From JANQIO01 sp043585095 (lineage in GTDB: Bacteria > Pseudomonadota > Gammaproteobacteria > Pseudomonadales > Halieaceae): 64,000 nucleotides of DNA. The stretch spans positions 930,001 to 994,000 of the forward strand of contig CP121321.1 of the NCBI GenBank assembly GCA_043585095.1, in the 5' to 3' direction. The first letter of the stretch is position 1. Each line of letters begins with the position of its first letter. This document shows, one piece after another, positions 52,302 through 61,255 of this stretch. The notes under the pieces were generated by a model. The model made no database searches, was not told the DNA's origin, and saw only the letters and a list, made by a program, of their open reading frames with translations. Position numbers and translations under genes: made by a program.

Positions 52302-53927
52302 ATGCAGCAACTGACCGGTCTGGACGCGTCCTTTCTATACCTGGAAACGGCCAACGCGCCGATGCATATCTCAGGTCTGGCGATCTACGACCCATCTACC
52401 GCGCCAAACGGTTTTGTTCGCTTTAAGCAAATCATTGATAACACCACGCGCCGCGTAAAGCGTTTACCGACATTGAGTAAGCGGTTGGCGAATGTGCCTC
52501 TAGGGCTCGATCACCCCTATTGGGTTAGCGACGGCACGTTTGACCCCGAATTCCATATCCGTCATTTGGCGCTGCCCAAGCCTGGCGATTGGCGCCAACT
52601 GTGCATTTTGGTGTCGCGCATTCACGCCCGCCAGTTGGACCGTAAGCGCCCGCTGTGGGAGCTTTATGTCATAGAGGGTTTGGATAACATTTCCCATCTG
52701 CCCAAGGGCAGTTTTGCGATTTTCACAAAGATGCATCACGCCGCCGTTGACGGCGCATCGGGGACTGAAATTACCGCCGCCCTGCACGACCTCTCACCGG
52801 ACGGTGTCGCCAAAACGGATCCCTATCCCGTCGAGGTCGAGAACACGCCGACAGACATAGAGCTGATCCTGCGTGCGCAGGTCAATGCGGTGAAACAGCC
52901 TTTCCGTTTTATCTCGGTAGCACGGAATACCGTGCCGGGCTTTGCCCAGGCCTACACGCGCTTGCGCAAAGGCGAACTGCACCGCGTGGAATCTGTGCCG
53001 CGGACGCGCTTCAACGACAAAGTGTCACCACACCGGGTGTTTAACGCAGTCAGCTTTGACCTGGACGAGATCAAGCGCATTAAAAATGCCATTCCGGGCG
53101 CCACTGTTAACGACGTGGCTATCACTATCTGCGGGGGTGCCCTGCGGCGTTATCTGCTGGATAAAGACGAGCTGCCCGCAGAAAGTCTGGCGGCGATGGC
53201 GCCGATTAATGTGCGCGACCCAAAGCAAAAAGGGACCGGCGGCAATATTGTCTCTGCCATGACGGTGCAAGTTCGCAGCGACATCGAGGACGCGATGGAG
53301 CGTCTGCAAGCGGTACACGATGGCACGGCAGAGGCCAAAGACTACGCTAATGCGGTGGGCGCTAAGTCGATGACGGACTACACCCAGTTTATTCCCAGCA
53401 CGCTGACGGCGCAGGCAGCGCGGCTGGCGAGTCGCTGGGGCCTAATGAACCGCATGTCGCCGATCTATAACTGCGTGATCACCAATGTACCGGGCCCACA
53501 GATACCGCTGTATAACACCGGCGCACGCATGGTAGCCAACTACGGTACTGGTCCGATTTTGGACGGTATGGGTCTGTTTCACGCTATTACCAGCTACTGC
53601 GGCGATTTTGCGATTTCCGCGACCAGCTGTCGTTTAATCATGCCGGATCCGGATTTTTATCGTCAGTGCCTGCTGGATAGTTTCACTGAGCTGAAGAAAG
53701 GCGCGGATAAAGTGCTGGCGAGCGAAGCCCGCAAGGCAGCCAGGTCAACGACAAAGCCGAAGACCGCAACCAAAGCAAAAACAAAACCAAAAACCAAAAC
53801 GAAAGCAAAAAGCAGTTCTAAAAATAAAACGCAGCCCAAAGCAAAGACTAAAAAAGCGGCTACAAAAAAAGCAACAACCGCCCGCAAACCCGCCGTTAAG
53901 AAGGTCGCGAAAGCAAAGCGCGCCTAG
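52302..53927 (+). CDS. Wax ester synthase/diacylglycerol acyltransferase with lysine-rich tail
   Basis: A 541-residue WS/DGAT that esterifies fatty alcohols or diacylglycerol with acyl-CoA for storage lipid. The catalytic HHxxxDG motif is His145-His146-Asp150 (MHHAAVDGASG), and the N-terminal LTGLDASFLYLE, PLWE and the NVPGP block (ITNVPGPQIPLYN) are standard. The enzyme normally ends at about residue 475. Here a further 64 residues (478-541) are almost only Lys, Thr, Ala, Pro and Arg, like histone H1 or AlgP. The tail is in frame without a break and is probably real. Confidence 0.92.
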   Translation: MQQLTGLDASFLYLETANAPMHISGLAIYDPSTAPNGFVRFKQIIDNTTRRVKRLPTLSKRLANVPLGLDHPYWVSDGTFDPEFHIRHLALPKPGDWRQLCILVSRIHARQLDRKRPLWELYVIEGLDNISHLPKGSFAIFTKMHHAAVDGASGTEITAALHDLSPDGVAKTDPYPVEVENTPTDIELILRAQVNAVKQPFRFISVARNTVPGFAQAYTRLRKGELHRVESVPRTRFNDKVSPHRVFNAVSFDLDEIKRIKNAIPGATVNDVAITICGGALRRYLLDKDELPAESLAAMAPINVRDPKQKGTGGNIVSAMTVQVRSDIEDAMERLQAVHDGTAEAKDYANAVGAKSMTDYTQFIPSTLTAQAARLASRWGLMNRMSPIYNCVITNVPGPQIPLYNTGARMVANYGTGPILDGMGLFHAITSYCGDFAISATSCRLIMPDPDFYRQCLLDSFTELKKGADKVLASEARKAARSTTKPKTATKAKTKPKTKTKAKSSSKNKTQPKAKTKKAATKKATTARKPAVKKVAKAKRA

Positions 53928-54019
53928 CGCATTGCAAGCACCCCGCACGGTACAGTGCGACACGGCAGCGGGCGGCATAGAGCACATGTTCTGAGAACGT
54001 GCTGGGAGAGAGCAAAACC

Positions 54020-54793
54020 ATGAGTACACATATCGAAGCGCCCGTTATAACACCGCCTTCATTCGGCCTTGCGGTAACCGAGGCGCATAGGGCGCTGGTT
54101 GAGTTCGCAGGGCTGGTATACACGCGCCGGTTTCTTGAGAAGATGCCAAAAGGCGACGGCCACGTGGTGGCTGTGTTGCCAGGCTTTCTTGGCGACGATG
54201 GCTACAGTGCGCCACTGCGGAAGTATCTCGCGCGCCAGGGCTATGAAGCCGTCGGCTGGGAGCAGGGCAGAAATCTGGGTCCTCGCGGTGATTTGCTGGA
54301 TCGCACTCTGGATCATCTGAGCAACCTGGCGGCCCGTAGTGGTGGCAAAGTTTCGCTGGTTGGTCACAGTCTCGGTGGCATCTACGCGAGAGAGCTGGCC
54401 AAGCAAATGCCTGATGACATTCGTCAGGTGATTTCCCTGGGTAGCCCGTTTGGCGAGGGGCGGCATAGCGGCTCCTATCCCAGCAGGCTGTTTTCGGCAC
54501 TCAACCCGGATGATGAGATAGAGATCGACCAGGATGCGCTTACGCTGCCGCCTCCCGTGCCCACAACAGCGGTGTACTCAAAAGGGGATGGGGTGGTGAA
54601 CTGGCTAACCTGTTTTCAGGACGGCAAGTTCAAACAGGCTCAGAATATTCAGGTTTGGGGCAGCCACTGTGGTTTAACGGTGAACCCGATGGTGTGGTTT
54701 TTGCTGGCAGAGCGGTTGGCGCAGGCAGAAGACGCCTGGACGCCATTTAAAAGCAGCAGCTGGCGGCGCTTGTTTTATCCCAGGATTAGTTAG
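54020..54793 (+). CDS. Alpha/beta hydrolase, lipase/PGAP1-like
   Basis: A 257-residue serine hydrolase. The nucleophile elbow is VGHSLGGIYARELA near residue 115, preceded by VAVLPGFLGDDGYSAPLRKYLARQGYEAVGW. The Asp is likely in YSKGDGVVNW and the His in WGSHCGLTVN. This pattern fits bacterial triacylglycerol lipase or esterase-like proteins. GGGAGAG lies just before the ATG. Next to a wax-ester synthase it may take part in storage-lipid turnover; that link is inference. No signal peptide is seen. Confidence 0.84.
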   Translation: MSTHIEAPVITPPSFGLAVTEAHRALVEFAGLVYTRRFLEKMPKGDGHVVAVLPGFLGDDGYSAPLRKYLARQGYEAVGWEQGRNLGPRGDLLDRTLDHLSNLAARSGGKVSLVGHSLGGIYARELAKQMPDDIRQVISLGSPFGEGRHSGSYPSRLFSALNPDDEIEIDQDALTLPPPVPTTAVYSKGDGVVNWLTCFQDGKFKQAQNIQVWGSHCGLTVNPMVWFLLAERLAQAEDAWTPFKSSSWRRLFYPRIS

Positions 54794-54810
54794 CGGGGCG
54801 CGATGCGCCC

Positions 54811-55434
54811 TCAGCTACCGTAAGCGAATTCCGCGACCAGCCACTTGGTAGCGGTGCTGCCGTCGGAATATTGGGTGTGTTTGCGAATCTCTGCCAGTAA
54901 AGATGCCGTTGGCGTTGTAATCATCTCAACGTAGCCGGGGAAGTCGCCAGCCTGCTCGCTGAAGGTCAGCGTGCCGTGCTCAAAAAGAAACACCTTACTG
55001 GCATCGTCGCCTTCAGTCGGCATGACCAGATAGTTACTCGCTTCCGGTATCTCACCGAATACAACCGCGGAGTCCAGCCATCCCGGCAGCGCGCCGTGTG
55101 TGTCTTCGTCATGCAGCATGCGAATCCAGCTGAGCAGTTCTTGCTTCAATTGGTCCCACTTCCGCGGGCGTGCCAGATAAAACGCAGAAGAGCTCGAATT
55201 GGTGTCGCAGTAGAGCCGTAAGCTCGGAAATTCCCGATAAAACGCAACGAGTTGGTCACAGGCATTGTGCTGTGCTTCCAGCGCTTGCTGGTCGTCGCCG
55301 GTCAGAGATGCTCCTACCACATGTTCGATCTGGACGGTGAATTGCTCAGTCGCGTCATCAGCGGCTGCGGCCGCATGGCAGACAAAACGCTGGTTTTCGT
55401 GGGCAAGAAAATCTTCGAGATGTTTAAGGTTCAT
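54811..55434 (-). CDS. Unknown protein, possibly SUKH (SMI1/KNR4)-like
   Basis: A 207-residue soluble protein I cannot place firmly. It starts MNLKHLEDFLAHENQRF (an ATG 16 codons further upstream is possible). The second half, WLDSAVVFGEIPEASNYLVMPTEG followed by VFLFEHGTLTFSEQAGDFPGYVEMI, has the rhythm of SMI1/KNR4 (SUKH) domains, which include immunity proteins and general binding proteins, but this is a weak resemblance. It is the last gene of the minus-strand group after fghA, with 170 bp between. Confidence 0.6.
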   Translation of the reverse strand: MNLKHLEDFLAHENQRFVCHAAAAADDATEQFTVQIEHVVGASLTGDDQQALEAQHNACDQLVAFYREFPSLRLYCDTNSSSSAFYLARPRKWDQLKQELLSWIRMLHDEDTHGALPGWLDSAVVFGEIPEASNYLVMPTEGDDASKVFLFEHGTLTFSEQAGDFPGYVEMITTPTASLLAEIRKHTQYSDGSTATKWLVAEFAYGS

Positions 55435-55603
55435 TTGTCGTATTCGCTCAAGAATCCGGGGATACAGTATGCCCGGAAGCAATCAATGTGGCGCTTAAAA
55501 ACTGTCAAGCTGTGATCTATGACACAGAGATTTTGGTGTCAGCGGTCAAAGACGGCAGGGTAGAGCCAGTAACTTGCGCTAGCCTGCGGCGGCCAACGCC
55601 ACC

Positions 55604-56461
55604 TTACATACGGTTGAAGTTCCCCAGAGCCTGGCTGTGGAACGCAAAGTGCGAGCCGATGAAGCTCGAAATAAAGAAATAGCTGTGGTCGTAGCCCGGC
55701 TGATAGCGCACTGTTGCCGGGAAATCTGCAGCTTCGCAGACCTGTTCAAACAAGCTGGTTTGCAGCTGTTCTTCAAGGAAGGCGTCCTCAGTTCCCTGGT
55801 CTATCAGCGTCGGCAAATGCTTTGCGCCCGCCTTGATTAGCGCACAGGTATCGTAATCGGCCCAGCGTGTTTCGTCAGAGCCTAGATAGTGACCAAAGGC
55901 TTTCTTGCCCCAGGGCACCGTGCTGGGCGACACGATGGGGGAAAAGGCTGACACAGAGCGATACTTGCCCGGGTTTTTCAGTGCAATAGTGAGTGCACCG
56001 TGGCCGCCCATGGAGTGACCAAAAATCGACACATTGTCGTGATCAAGGTCCATGGCATCTCGCGCCAAGGACGGGAGCTCATCCACGATGTAGTCATACA
56101 TGTGGTAGTGCTGGCTCCACGGCGCTGCGGTGGCGTTCAGATAAAAGCCCGCTCCGTGTCCGAAATCCCAGGCGCCATCGGGATCGTCCGGAACATCATC
56201 GCCGCGGGGACTGGTATCGGGTGCTATCACAGCGATGCCGTGTTCCGCGGCGTAGCGCTGCGCGCCGGCTTTGTTGACAAAATTCTCGTCGGTACAGGTC
56301 AGACCGCTCAGCCAATACAGCACGGGTACCCTGCGCTCTGCTACCTGCGGCGGCAGATATACCGAGAAGTTCATCTCGCAGCCCAGGCTCTCCGAGATGT
56401 GCTTGTAGCGACGTTGCAGGCCCCAGAAACAACGGTTCTCTGCGATTTTTTCAATTCCCAT
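55604..56461 (-). CDS. fghA: S-formylglutathione hydrolase
   Basis: Hydrolyses S-formylglutathione to formate and glutathione, the second step of formaldehyde detoxification. The 285-residue esterase D-type protein has YWLSGLTCTDENFVNKAGAQRYAAEHG, FGHSMGGHGALTIALKNPGKYRSVSAFSPI (nucleophile Ser) and GYDHSYFFISSFIGSH (catalytic His). It follows adhC by 64 bp on the same strand, the usual pairing. The start is normal for the family. Confidence 0.95.
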   Translation of the reverse strand: MGIEKIAENRCFWGLQRRYKHISESLGCEMNFSVYLPPQVAERRVPVLYWLSGLTCTDENFVNKAGAQRYAAEHGIAVIAPDTSPRGDDVPDDPDGAWDFGHGAGFYLNATAAPWSQHYHMYDYIVDELPSLARDAMDLDHDNVSIFGHSMGGHGALTIALKNPGKYRSVSAFSPIVSPSTVPWGKKAFGHYLGSDETRWADYDTCALIKAGAKHLPTLIDQGTEDAFLEEQLQTSLFEQVCEAADFPATVRYQPGYDHSYFFISSFIGSHFAFHSQALGNFNRM

Positions 56462-56525
56462 AGCGATATTCCTCTGCGGCGTTTTCGCGGCGATTCGCCG
56501 TCAAAGCAGCGGCGGCAAAACTGCG

Positions 56526-57632
56526 TTAAAACACCACGACGCTGCGAATGCTTTCGCCAGCGTGCATCATGTCAAAGGCGTTATTAATGTCATCCAGCGG
56601 CATGGTATGTGTTATCAGATCATCAATATTGATCTTGCCATCCATGTACCAGTCTACGATCGTTGGCACGTCGCTGCGGCCGCGGGCGCCGCCGAACGCG
56701 ATGCCGTGCCAGCTACGTCCGGTCACAAGTTGGAAGGGGCGGGTAGCGATTTCCTGGCCTGCACCGGCAACGCCAATTACGTAGCTTTCGCCCCAGCCCT
56801 TGTGGCAGCACTCCAGCGCCTGACGCATCACGTTCACATTGCCGATGCACTCGAAGCTGTAATCGGCGCCGCCGCCGGTAAGATCAATAATCGCCTCTAC
56901 GACTTTGTCGACCTCCTTGGGATTGATGAAGTCGGTCATACCAAACTGTTTTGCCAACTCGACTTTTGCCGGGTTGAGGTCTACACCAATAATTTTGCCC
57001 GCGCCGACCATGCGAGCACCTTGAATGACGTTGAGCCCGATGCCACCGAGGCCGAAGACAACCACGCTGGCGCCTGGCTCGACTTTGGCTTTGTAAACCA
57101 CCGCGCCCACGCCGGTGGTCACGCCGCAGCCGATGTAGCAGATCTTGTCAAAAGGCGCGTCCTCGCGAACCTTTGCCAGCGCAATCTCCGGCAAGACGGT
57201 GAAGTTCGAAAAGGTTGAGCAGCCCATGTAGTGCAGCAGCGGTTCGCCGTCCAGGGAAAACCGACTGGAGCCATCCGGCATCACACCGGCGCCCTGTGTC
57301 TCGCGAATCGCCTGACAGAGGTTGGTTTTGGGGTGCAGGCAGAAGTTGCATTCTCGACATTCCGGTGTGTAAAGCGGAATCACATGATCTCCGGGCTTTA
57401 GCGATGTCACGCCTGCACCCACTTCCCGAACAATACCCGCGCCCTCATGGCCGAGGATGGCAGGGAAGGCACCCTCGGGGTCTTCGCCGGAGAGCGTGAA
57501 AGCATCGGTATGACAGACGCCGGTAGCCATAATCTCTACCAACACTTCACCGGCCTTGGGGCCTTCCAGATCGACCTCCACGACTTCCAATGGCTTACCT
57601 GCTCCAAAGGCGACTGCGGCGCGTGTTTTCAT
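56526..57632 (-). CDS. adhC: S-(hydroxymethyl)glutathione dehydrogenase/class III alcohol dehydrogenase
   Basis: A 368-residue zinc-dependent MDR enzyme that oxidises S-hydroxymethylglutathione (from formaldehyde) to S-formylglutathione with NAD; it also reduces S-nitrosoglutathione. ATGVCHTDAFTLSGEDPEG carries the catalytic Cys, GHEGAGIVREVG the His, and CRECNFCLHPKTNLC the structural zinc cysteines. GLGGIGLNVIQGARMVGAGKIIGVDLNP is the NAD fold. The ATG has AAGGAG upstream; the longer frame is rejected. A formaldehyde source in this organism may be demethylation reactions. Confidence 0.96.
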   Translation of the reverse strand: MKTRAAVAFGAGKPLEVVEVDLEGPKAGEVLVEIMATGVCHTDAFTLSGEDPEGAFPAILGHEGAGIVREVGAGVTSLKPGDHVIPLYTPECRECNFCLHPKTNLCQAIRETQGAGVMPDGSSRFSLDGEPLLHYMGCSTFSNFTVLPEIALAKVREDAPFDKICYIGCGVTTGVGAVVYKAKVEPGASVVVFGLGGIGLNVIQGARMVGAGKIIGVDLNPAKVELAKQFGMTDFINPKEVDKVVEAIIDLTGGGADYSFECIGNVNVMRQALECCHKGWGESYVIGVAGAGQEIATRPFQLVTGRSWHGIAFGGARGRSDVPTIVDWYMDGKINIDDLITHTMPLDDINNAFDMMHAGESIRSVVVF

Positions 57633-57719
57633 CCTGTTCTCCTTGAGTTTTATCAGTATTATGAGCGAAAAGAAGGGTAAAGTTATCACAGCCTAAAGGC
57701 GCGGATACGGATTGTTTAC

Positions 57720-57751
57720 GGATTGCGGACATAATTTCTTATCTGCAATCC
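57720..57751. promoter_or_regulatory. Inverted repeat in the adhC/GCS2 divergent region
   Basis: GGATTGC and GCAATCC are exact inverted copies, extendable to 9 of 10 bases each side, with an AT-rich centre CATAATTTCTTA. A direct half copy CGGATTGTTTAC lies just before. This 32-bp dyad, 88 bp upstream of adhC and 133 bp upstream of the GCS2 gene, looks like a dimeric regulator site. A second imperfect hairpin is at 57777-57805 (GGGCGTGACTGC with GCAGTGATGCCC). Confidence 0.5.
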
Positions 57752-57884
57752 ATTAGACGTGCAGCAGCGCTTGTTAGGGCGTGACTGCATGACGCAGTGA
57801 TGCCCTCGAGTGCAGATACGCAGTAAATCCTGGCGGCATCAACCTATTCATGGTGAGCAGAGACAACAGGGAAAGTAGTCAATA

Positions 57885-59348
57885 ATGGGCGAAGCGATTT
57901 TCAAAAAGGACTTTTCTCCTGCCGAGTACCGAGAGTTCAGCATTCGCCTGGAAAATCAGCTGGCGCAACTCGGTGAGGTATTACAGCAGCCCCAGTTCAA
58001 TCGCTGGGAGCCCACCATCGGTGCCGAGTTAGAGGTCTACCTTGCAGACGATGAATACCTTCCCGCAGCGGTAAACGAAGAGCTACTAGCGCTTGCCAAT
58101 CACGAGCAGCTTACGCCAGAGCTTAATCAGTACAACCTTGAATTCAACTTGAGTCCGGTGGCAGCAGAGGGTGCAGCGTTTGCGTCCGTTGAGGAAGAAC
58201 TTCGGGGCTTTCTCAACTCCCTGCAAGGCCATGCCCGCAGTATTGGCGCGCAGGTGATTCCCATCGGGATTCTGCCGACCCTTCAAAACAAGCACCTAAG
58301 CGTCGATTACATGACCGATAGAGCGCGTTACCACGCGCTCAATAATGGGCTCACCCGGGTCCGTAATGGCGGCTTCCACATCGATATCGCAGGCCAGGAT
58401 CATTTGTCCTTGCACGGCGAGGGGGTGACGGTTGAAGGCGCTAATACGTCCTTTCAGGTGCACCTGCAGATACCCGCAGATCAGTTCGCGATGCGGTTTA
58501 ACGCCGCTCAGCTTACGTCGCCCCTGGTGCTGGCGATGGCGGCGAATTCACCACTTATCGCCGGCTGTCGTCTGTGGCAGGAGTCTCGCATCGCCTTGTT
58601 CAAGCAAAGCATTGATATGCGCGAACGGGGCAATTCAGATTGGCGGCAGCCGTCCCGCGTCAGCTTTGGCCAGGGCTGGGTGCGTCAGAATGCCTGGGAG
58701 CTGTTTGCGGGCAACGTCGCGTTGTTTGAACCCTTAATCCCCATGCTCTCTGAAGAACCTGACGATGGCGACGTACCGGTGCTGCCGGAGTTATGCATGC
58801 ATCACGGTACGATTTGGCCGTGGAATCGCGCTGTCTACAGTCACTTGGACGGTGGCCATCTGCGCATCGAGTTCCGCTCTTTGCCGGCAGGTCCCACTGT
58901 GCTCGACATGATTGCAAATTCCGCGCTGTGTATTGGCTGGTCCCTGGGCCTGGGCGATTCAATCGATCAGTACACCGCGCGGCTGCCTTTCAAGTTTGCC
59001 GAGTACAATTTTTATCGCGCGGCACAGGATGGCATGGACGCAAAAATGATCTGGCCGCGTAAAAACAAGGGTGGCCTGGAGGAGCGGCCTATAACCCAGG
59101 TGATAGAAGAGTTTTTACCGCGGGCCAGGCAGGGGCTGGCCATGCTGGATCTCGATGAAGCTGACGTGGATCGTCTGTGGTACATCATCGAAGAGCGGTT
59201 CGAAACGCGACAAACTGGCGCGCAGTGGCAGCTGCAGTCCTTTAACAAGTATCGAAAAACCTGTGATGTGGGTGAATCCTGTCGACGCATGCTGTCGGAT
59301 TACGTCGATAACATCACAACAAGCCAACCGGTTGCGCGCTGGTGCTAA
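57885..59348 (+). CDS. GCS2-family glutamate-cysteine ligase-like protein
   Basis: A 487-residue carboxylate-amine ligase of the GCS2 superfamily. IGAELEVYLADD near residue 47 and ELNQYNLEFNLSPV near residue 86 supply the acidic metal and glutamate contacts. NGGFHIDIAGQD, TSFQVHLQIP and HLRIEFRSLPAGPTVLDMIAN follow. GCS2 proteins make gamma-glutamyl amides, for instance gamma-Glu-Cys; the amine partner here is not known. It is divergent from the glutathione-dependent adhC-fghA pair, which hints at a glutathione link, and its stop overlaps the next gene (an aspartoacylase-like hydrolase). Confidence 0.75.
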   Translation: MGEAIFKKDFSPAEYREFSIRLENQLAQLGEVLQQPQFNRWEPTIGAELEVYLADDEYLPAAVNEELLALANHEQLTPELNQYNLEFNLSPVAAEGAAFASVEEELRGFLNSLQGHARSIGAQVIPIGILPTLQNKHLSVDYMTDRARYHALNNGLTRVRNGGFHIDIAGQDHLSLHGEGVTVEGANTSFQVHLQIPADQFAMRFNAAQLTSPLVLAMAANSPLIAGCRLWQESRIALFKQSIDMRERGNSDWRQPSRVSFGQGWVRQNAWELFAGNVALFEPLIPMLSEEPDDGDVPVLPELCMHHGTIWPWNRAVYSHLDGGHLRIEFRSLPAGPTVLDMIANSALCIGWSLGLGDSIDQYTARLPFKFAEYNFYRAAQDGMDAKMIWPRKNKGGLEERPITQVIEEFLPRARQGLAMLDLDEADVDRLWYIIEERFETRQTGAQWQLQSFNKYRKTCDVGESCRRMLSDYVDNITTSQPVARWC

Positions 59349-60349
59349 CGGTTCTAAAAGACCCCAGACCGGGTGATCTACCGGAGCGGATAAACGATTT
59401 TCTGCGGTCACTGCCGGGGCCAACGGTGATTCAGCTTACTGGCCGGGATAGCTCGCGCAGTCGCATATTAGTCACGCTTTCACATGGCAACGAGCCATCG
59501 GGTTTGGCCGCTATCCACCGCTGGATTCGAGAAAGGCGTCAGCCTGCTACCAACATCACTGTGGTGATGGGCGCCGTTGATGCCGCCAGGGCAGAGCCGC
59601 TGTTTTACTATCGGCAGTTGCCCGGTACTCGCGACCTGAACCGCTGCTTCAATCCACCCTACGTGGACCGACAGGGCGAGATCGCTAAAGCCATGTTGCA
59701 GTGCATCCGCGAGCAGTCGCCTGAGGCCATCGTCGACATGCACAATACCTCGGGCTCTAGCGCTGCTTTTGCTGTGTCTGTTGGCGATTCAAAGGAGCAG
59801 CAGGCACTGGTCGCGCATTTCTGTGACCGAATGGTGGTCACCGACCTCAGGTTGGGCTCGCTCACAGAACAGGATTTTGATTGTCCGATTGTCACTATTG
59901 AATGCGGCGGGGCCAGAGACGACGCGTCCGACGTGATAGCGCAGGAGGGTCTGGAAAACTATTTCACCGAGGATGATCTCTACGCGGCTTCGGCAGAGCA
60001 GGGCAACAAGGTGTCATTGTTTCGTAACCCGCTGCGTCTCGAGTTGGCAGGCCATTCACGCATTGAGTACGCGGAGCGGCCCCTGCACGATCGCGACGTC
60101 ACCGTGCGGCACGATATCGAGCGCTTTAATTTTGTACCGCTGGGTTCAACCGACATGTTGGGCTGGTTGGATGCCAATGGGCTTGCCAACTTGCGCATTG
60201 GCAGTGACTACCAGCCGCATGACGTGGAAGAGTTTTTCCGTGTTCGCGAAGGTATTCTGTTTCCAACGCGGTCCATGCGCGTGTTTATGGCGACCACGCG
60301 TCCAGACATTGCCGCCTCAGACTGCCTGTTCTATTTCGTCAGCGAATGA
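59342..60349 (+). CDS. Succinylglutamate desuccinylase/aspartoacylase-family protein
   Basis: A 335-residue M14-like zinc amidohydrolase. The zinc motif is SHGNEPSGLAA (H-x-x-E) near residue 49; LNRCFNPP, IVDMHNTSGSSAAF (second His) and VTIECGGARDD (catalytic Glu) match the AstE/ASPA family, which removes acyl groups from amino acids. Translation starts at a GTG overlapping the last codons of the GCS2 gene by seven bases, a strong coupling signal. The pair may form and cleave a gamma-glutamyl or N-acyl amino acid; this is inference. Confidence 0.84.
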   Translation: MLTVLKDPRPGDLPERINDFLRSLPGPTVIQLTGRDSSRSRILVTLSHGNEPSGLAAIHRWIRERRQPATNITVVMGAVDAARAEPLFYYRQLPGTRDLNRCFNPPYVDRQGEIAKAMLQCIREQSPEAIVDMHNTSGSSAAFAVSVGDSKEQQALVAHFCDRMVVTDLRLGSLTEQDFDCPIVTIECGGARDDASDVIAQEGLENYFTEDDLYAASAEQGNKVSLFRNPLRLELAGHSRIEYAERPLHDRDVTVRHDIERFNFVPLGSTDMLGWLDANGLANLRIGSDYQPHDVEEFFRVREGILFPTRSMRVFMATTRPDIAASDCLFYFVSE

Positions 60350-60376
60350 CATTGATTACCTGGCCGCTTGAAATGA

Positions 60377-61255
60377 GTGTATTCGCCCTTGTCTGATCAT
60401 GCTCTAGCGAATGGCTTAGTGCCCGTAGGTGGCAAGGGCCCGCCATCGGTTTTCGTGCACGCCAACGGATACCCGCTGGGAAGTTATCGTCAGTTGCTGA
60501 CGGGGCTCGCTGGTACGATTCACATTACGGGAATGAACCTGCGCCCGCTGTGGAGCAGTGAGCAGCCACCACAGCGGCTAGACTGGCATCAGTTCAGCGA
60601 TGACCTGATCACTGCGCTGAACGCGCGAGATGCCGCAGCCCAGGGTCCGGTTTGGATGATAGGGCACTCCCTTGGCGCAGTAGTCGCGATGCTGACTGCA
60701 GCGCGCCGGCCAGAGCTCTGCCGCGGTCTTGTGTTAATCGAACCGGTGTTTTTTCTGCCAGAAGCTCTGGCCCTGCTCGATGGTCTGTCTGATGCCCAGT
60801 TGGATGAGACGCCTATGATAGCCAGAACGCTAACGCGGCCGGAGCGTTTTGATACGCAGGATGAAGCGTTCGCATTTTATCGATCGAAGCGCAGTTTTGC
60901 GGGCCTCAGCGACAGCGTCCTTGCCGACTATGTCGACGCAAGCCTGGTACCGAATGAAGCAGGCAGCTTTGTACTTGCCTATTCGCGAGAGTGGGAGGCC
61001 GCCGCCTATCGTTCGGCCCCCGATGTCTGGGAGGCGTTGCGTTCAATTACCGTGCCTGTGCTGGGACTGCGCGGTGAGAGTTCCGACGTGCTCGCAGCAG
61101 AGGTCATGGGGCCATGGGGTGACGCACAGCCGCAGGCCGAATTGCTCACGCTAGCCGGTGGGCATTTACTGCCGTTGGAGGCCCCTGACGTGACGGCCAG
61201 CGTGATCGCTGATTTTGTCGAGCAAGTAAGCGACAGCCCTGGGACGACTGACTGA
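60377..61255 (+). CDS. Alpha/beta hydrolase
   Basis: A 292-residue alpha/beta hydrolase. The oxyanion region is VFVHANGYPLGSY, the nucleophile elbow MIGHSLGAVVAM (near residue 95), the acid probably in GLRGESSD, and the His in LAGGHLLPLEAPD. The GTG start lacks a strong ribosome site and a TTG four codons downstream is also possible. Similar proteins are annotated as hydrolases without known substrate. Its stop overlaps the next ATG (TGATG). Confidence 0.82.
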   Translation: MYSPLSDHALANGLVPVGGKGPPSVFVHANGYPLGSYRQLLTGLAGTIHITGMNLRPLWSSEQPPQRLDWHQFSDDLITALNARDAAAQGPVWMIGHSLGAVVAMLTAARRPELCRGLVLIEPVFFLPEALALLDGLSDAQLDETPMIARTLTRPERFDTQDEAFAFYRSKRSFAGLSDSVLADYVDASLVPNEAGSFVLAYSREWEAAAYRSAPDVWEALRSITVPVLGLRGESSDVLAAEVMGPWGDAQPQAELLTLAGGHLLPLEAPDVTASVIADFVEQVSDSPGTTD

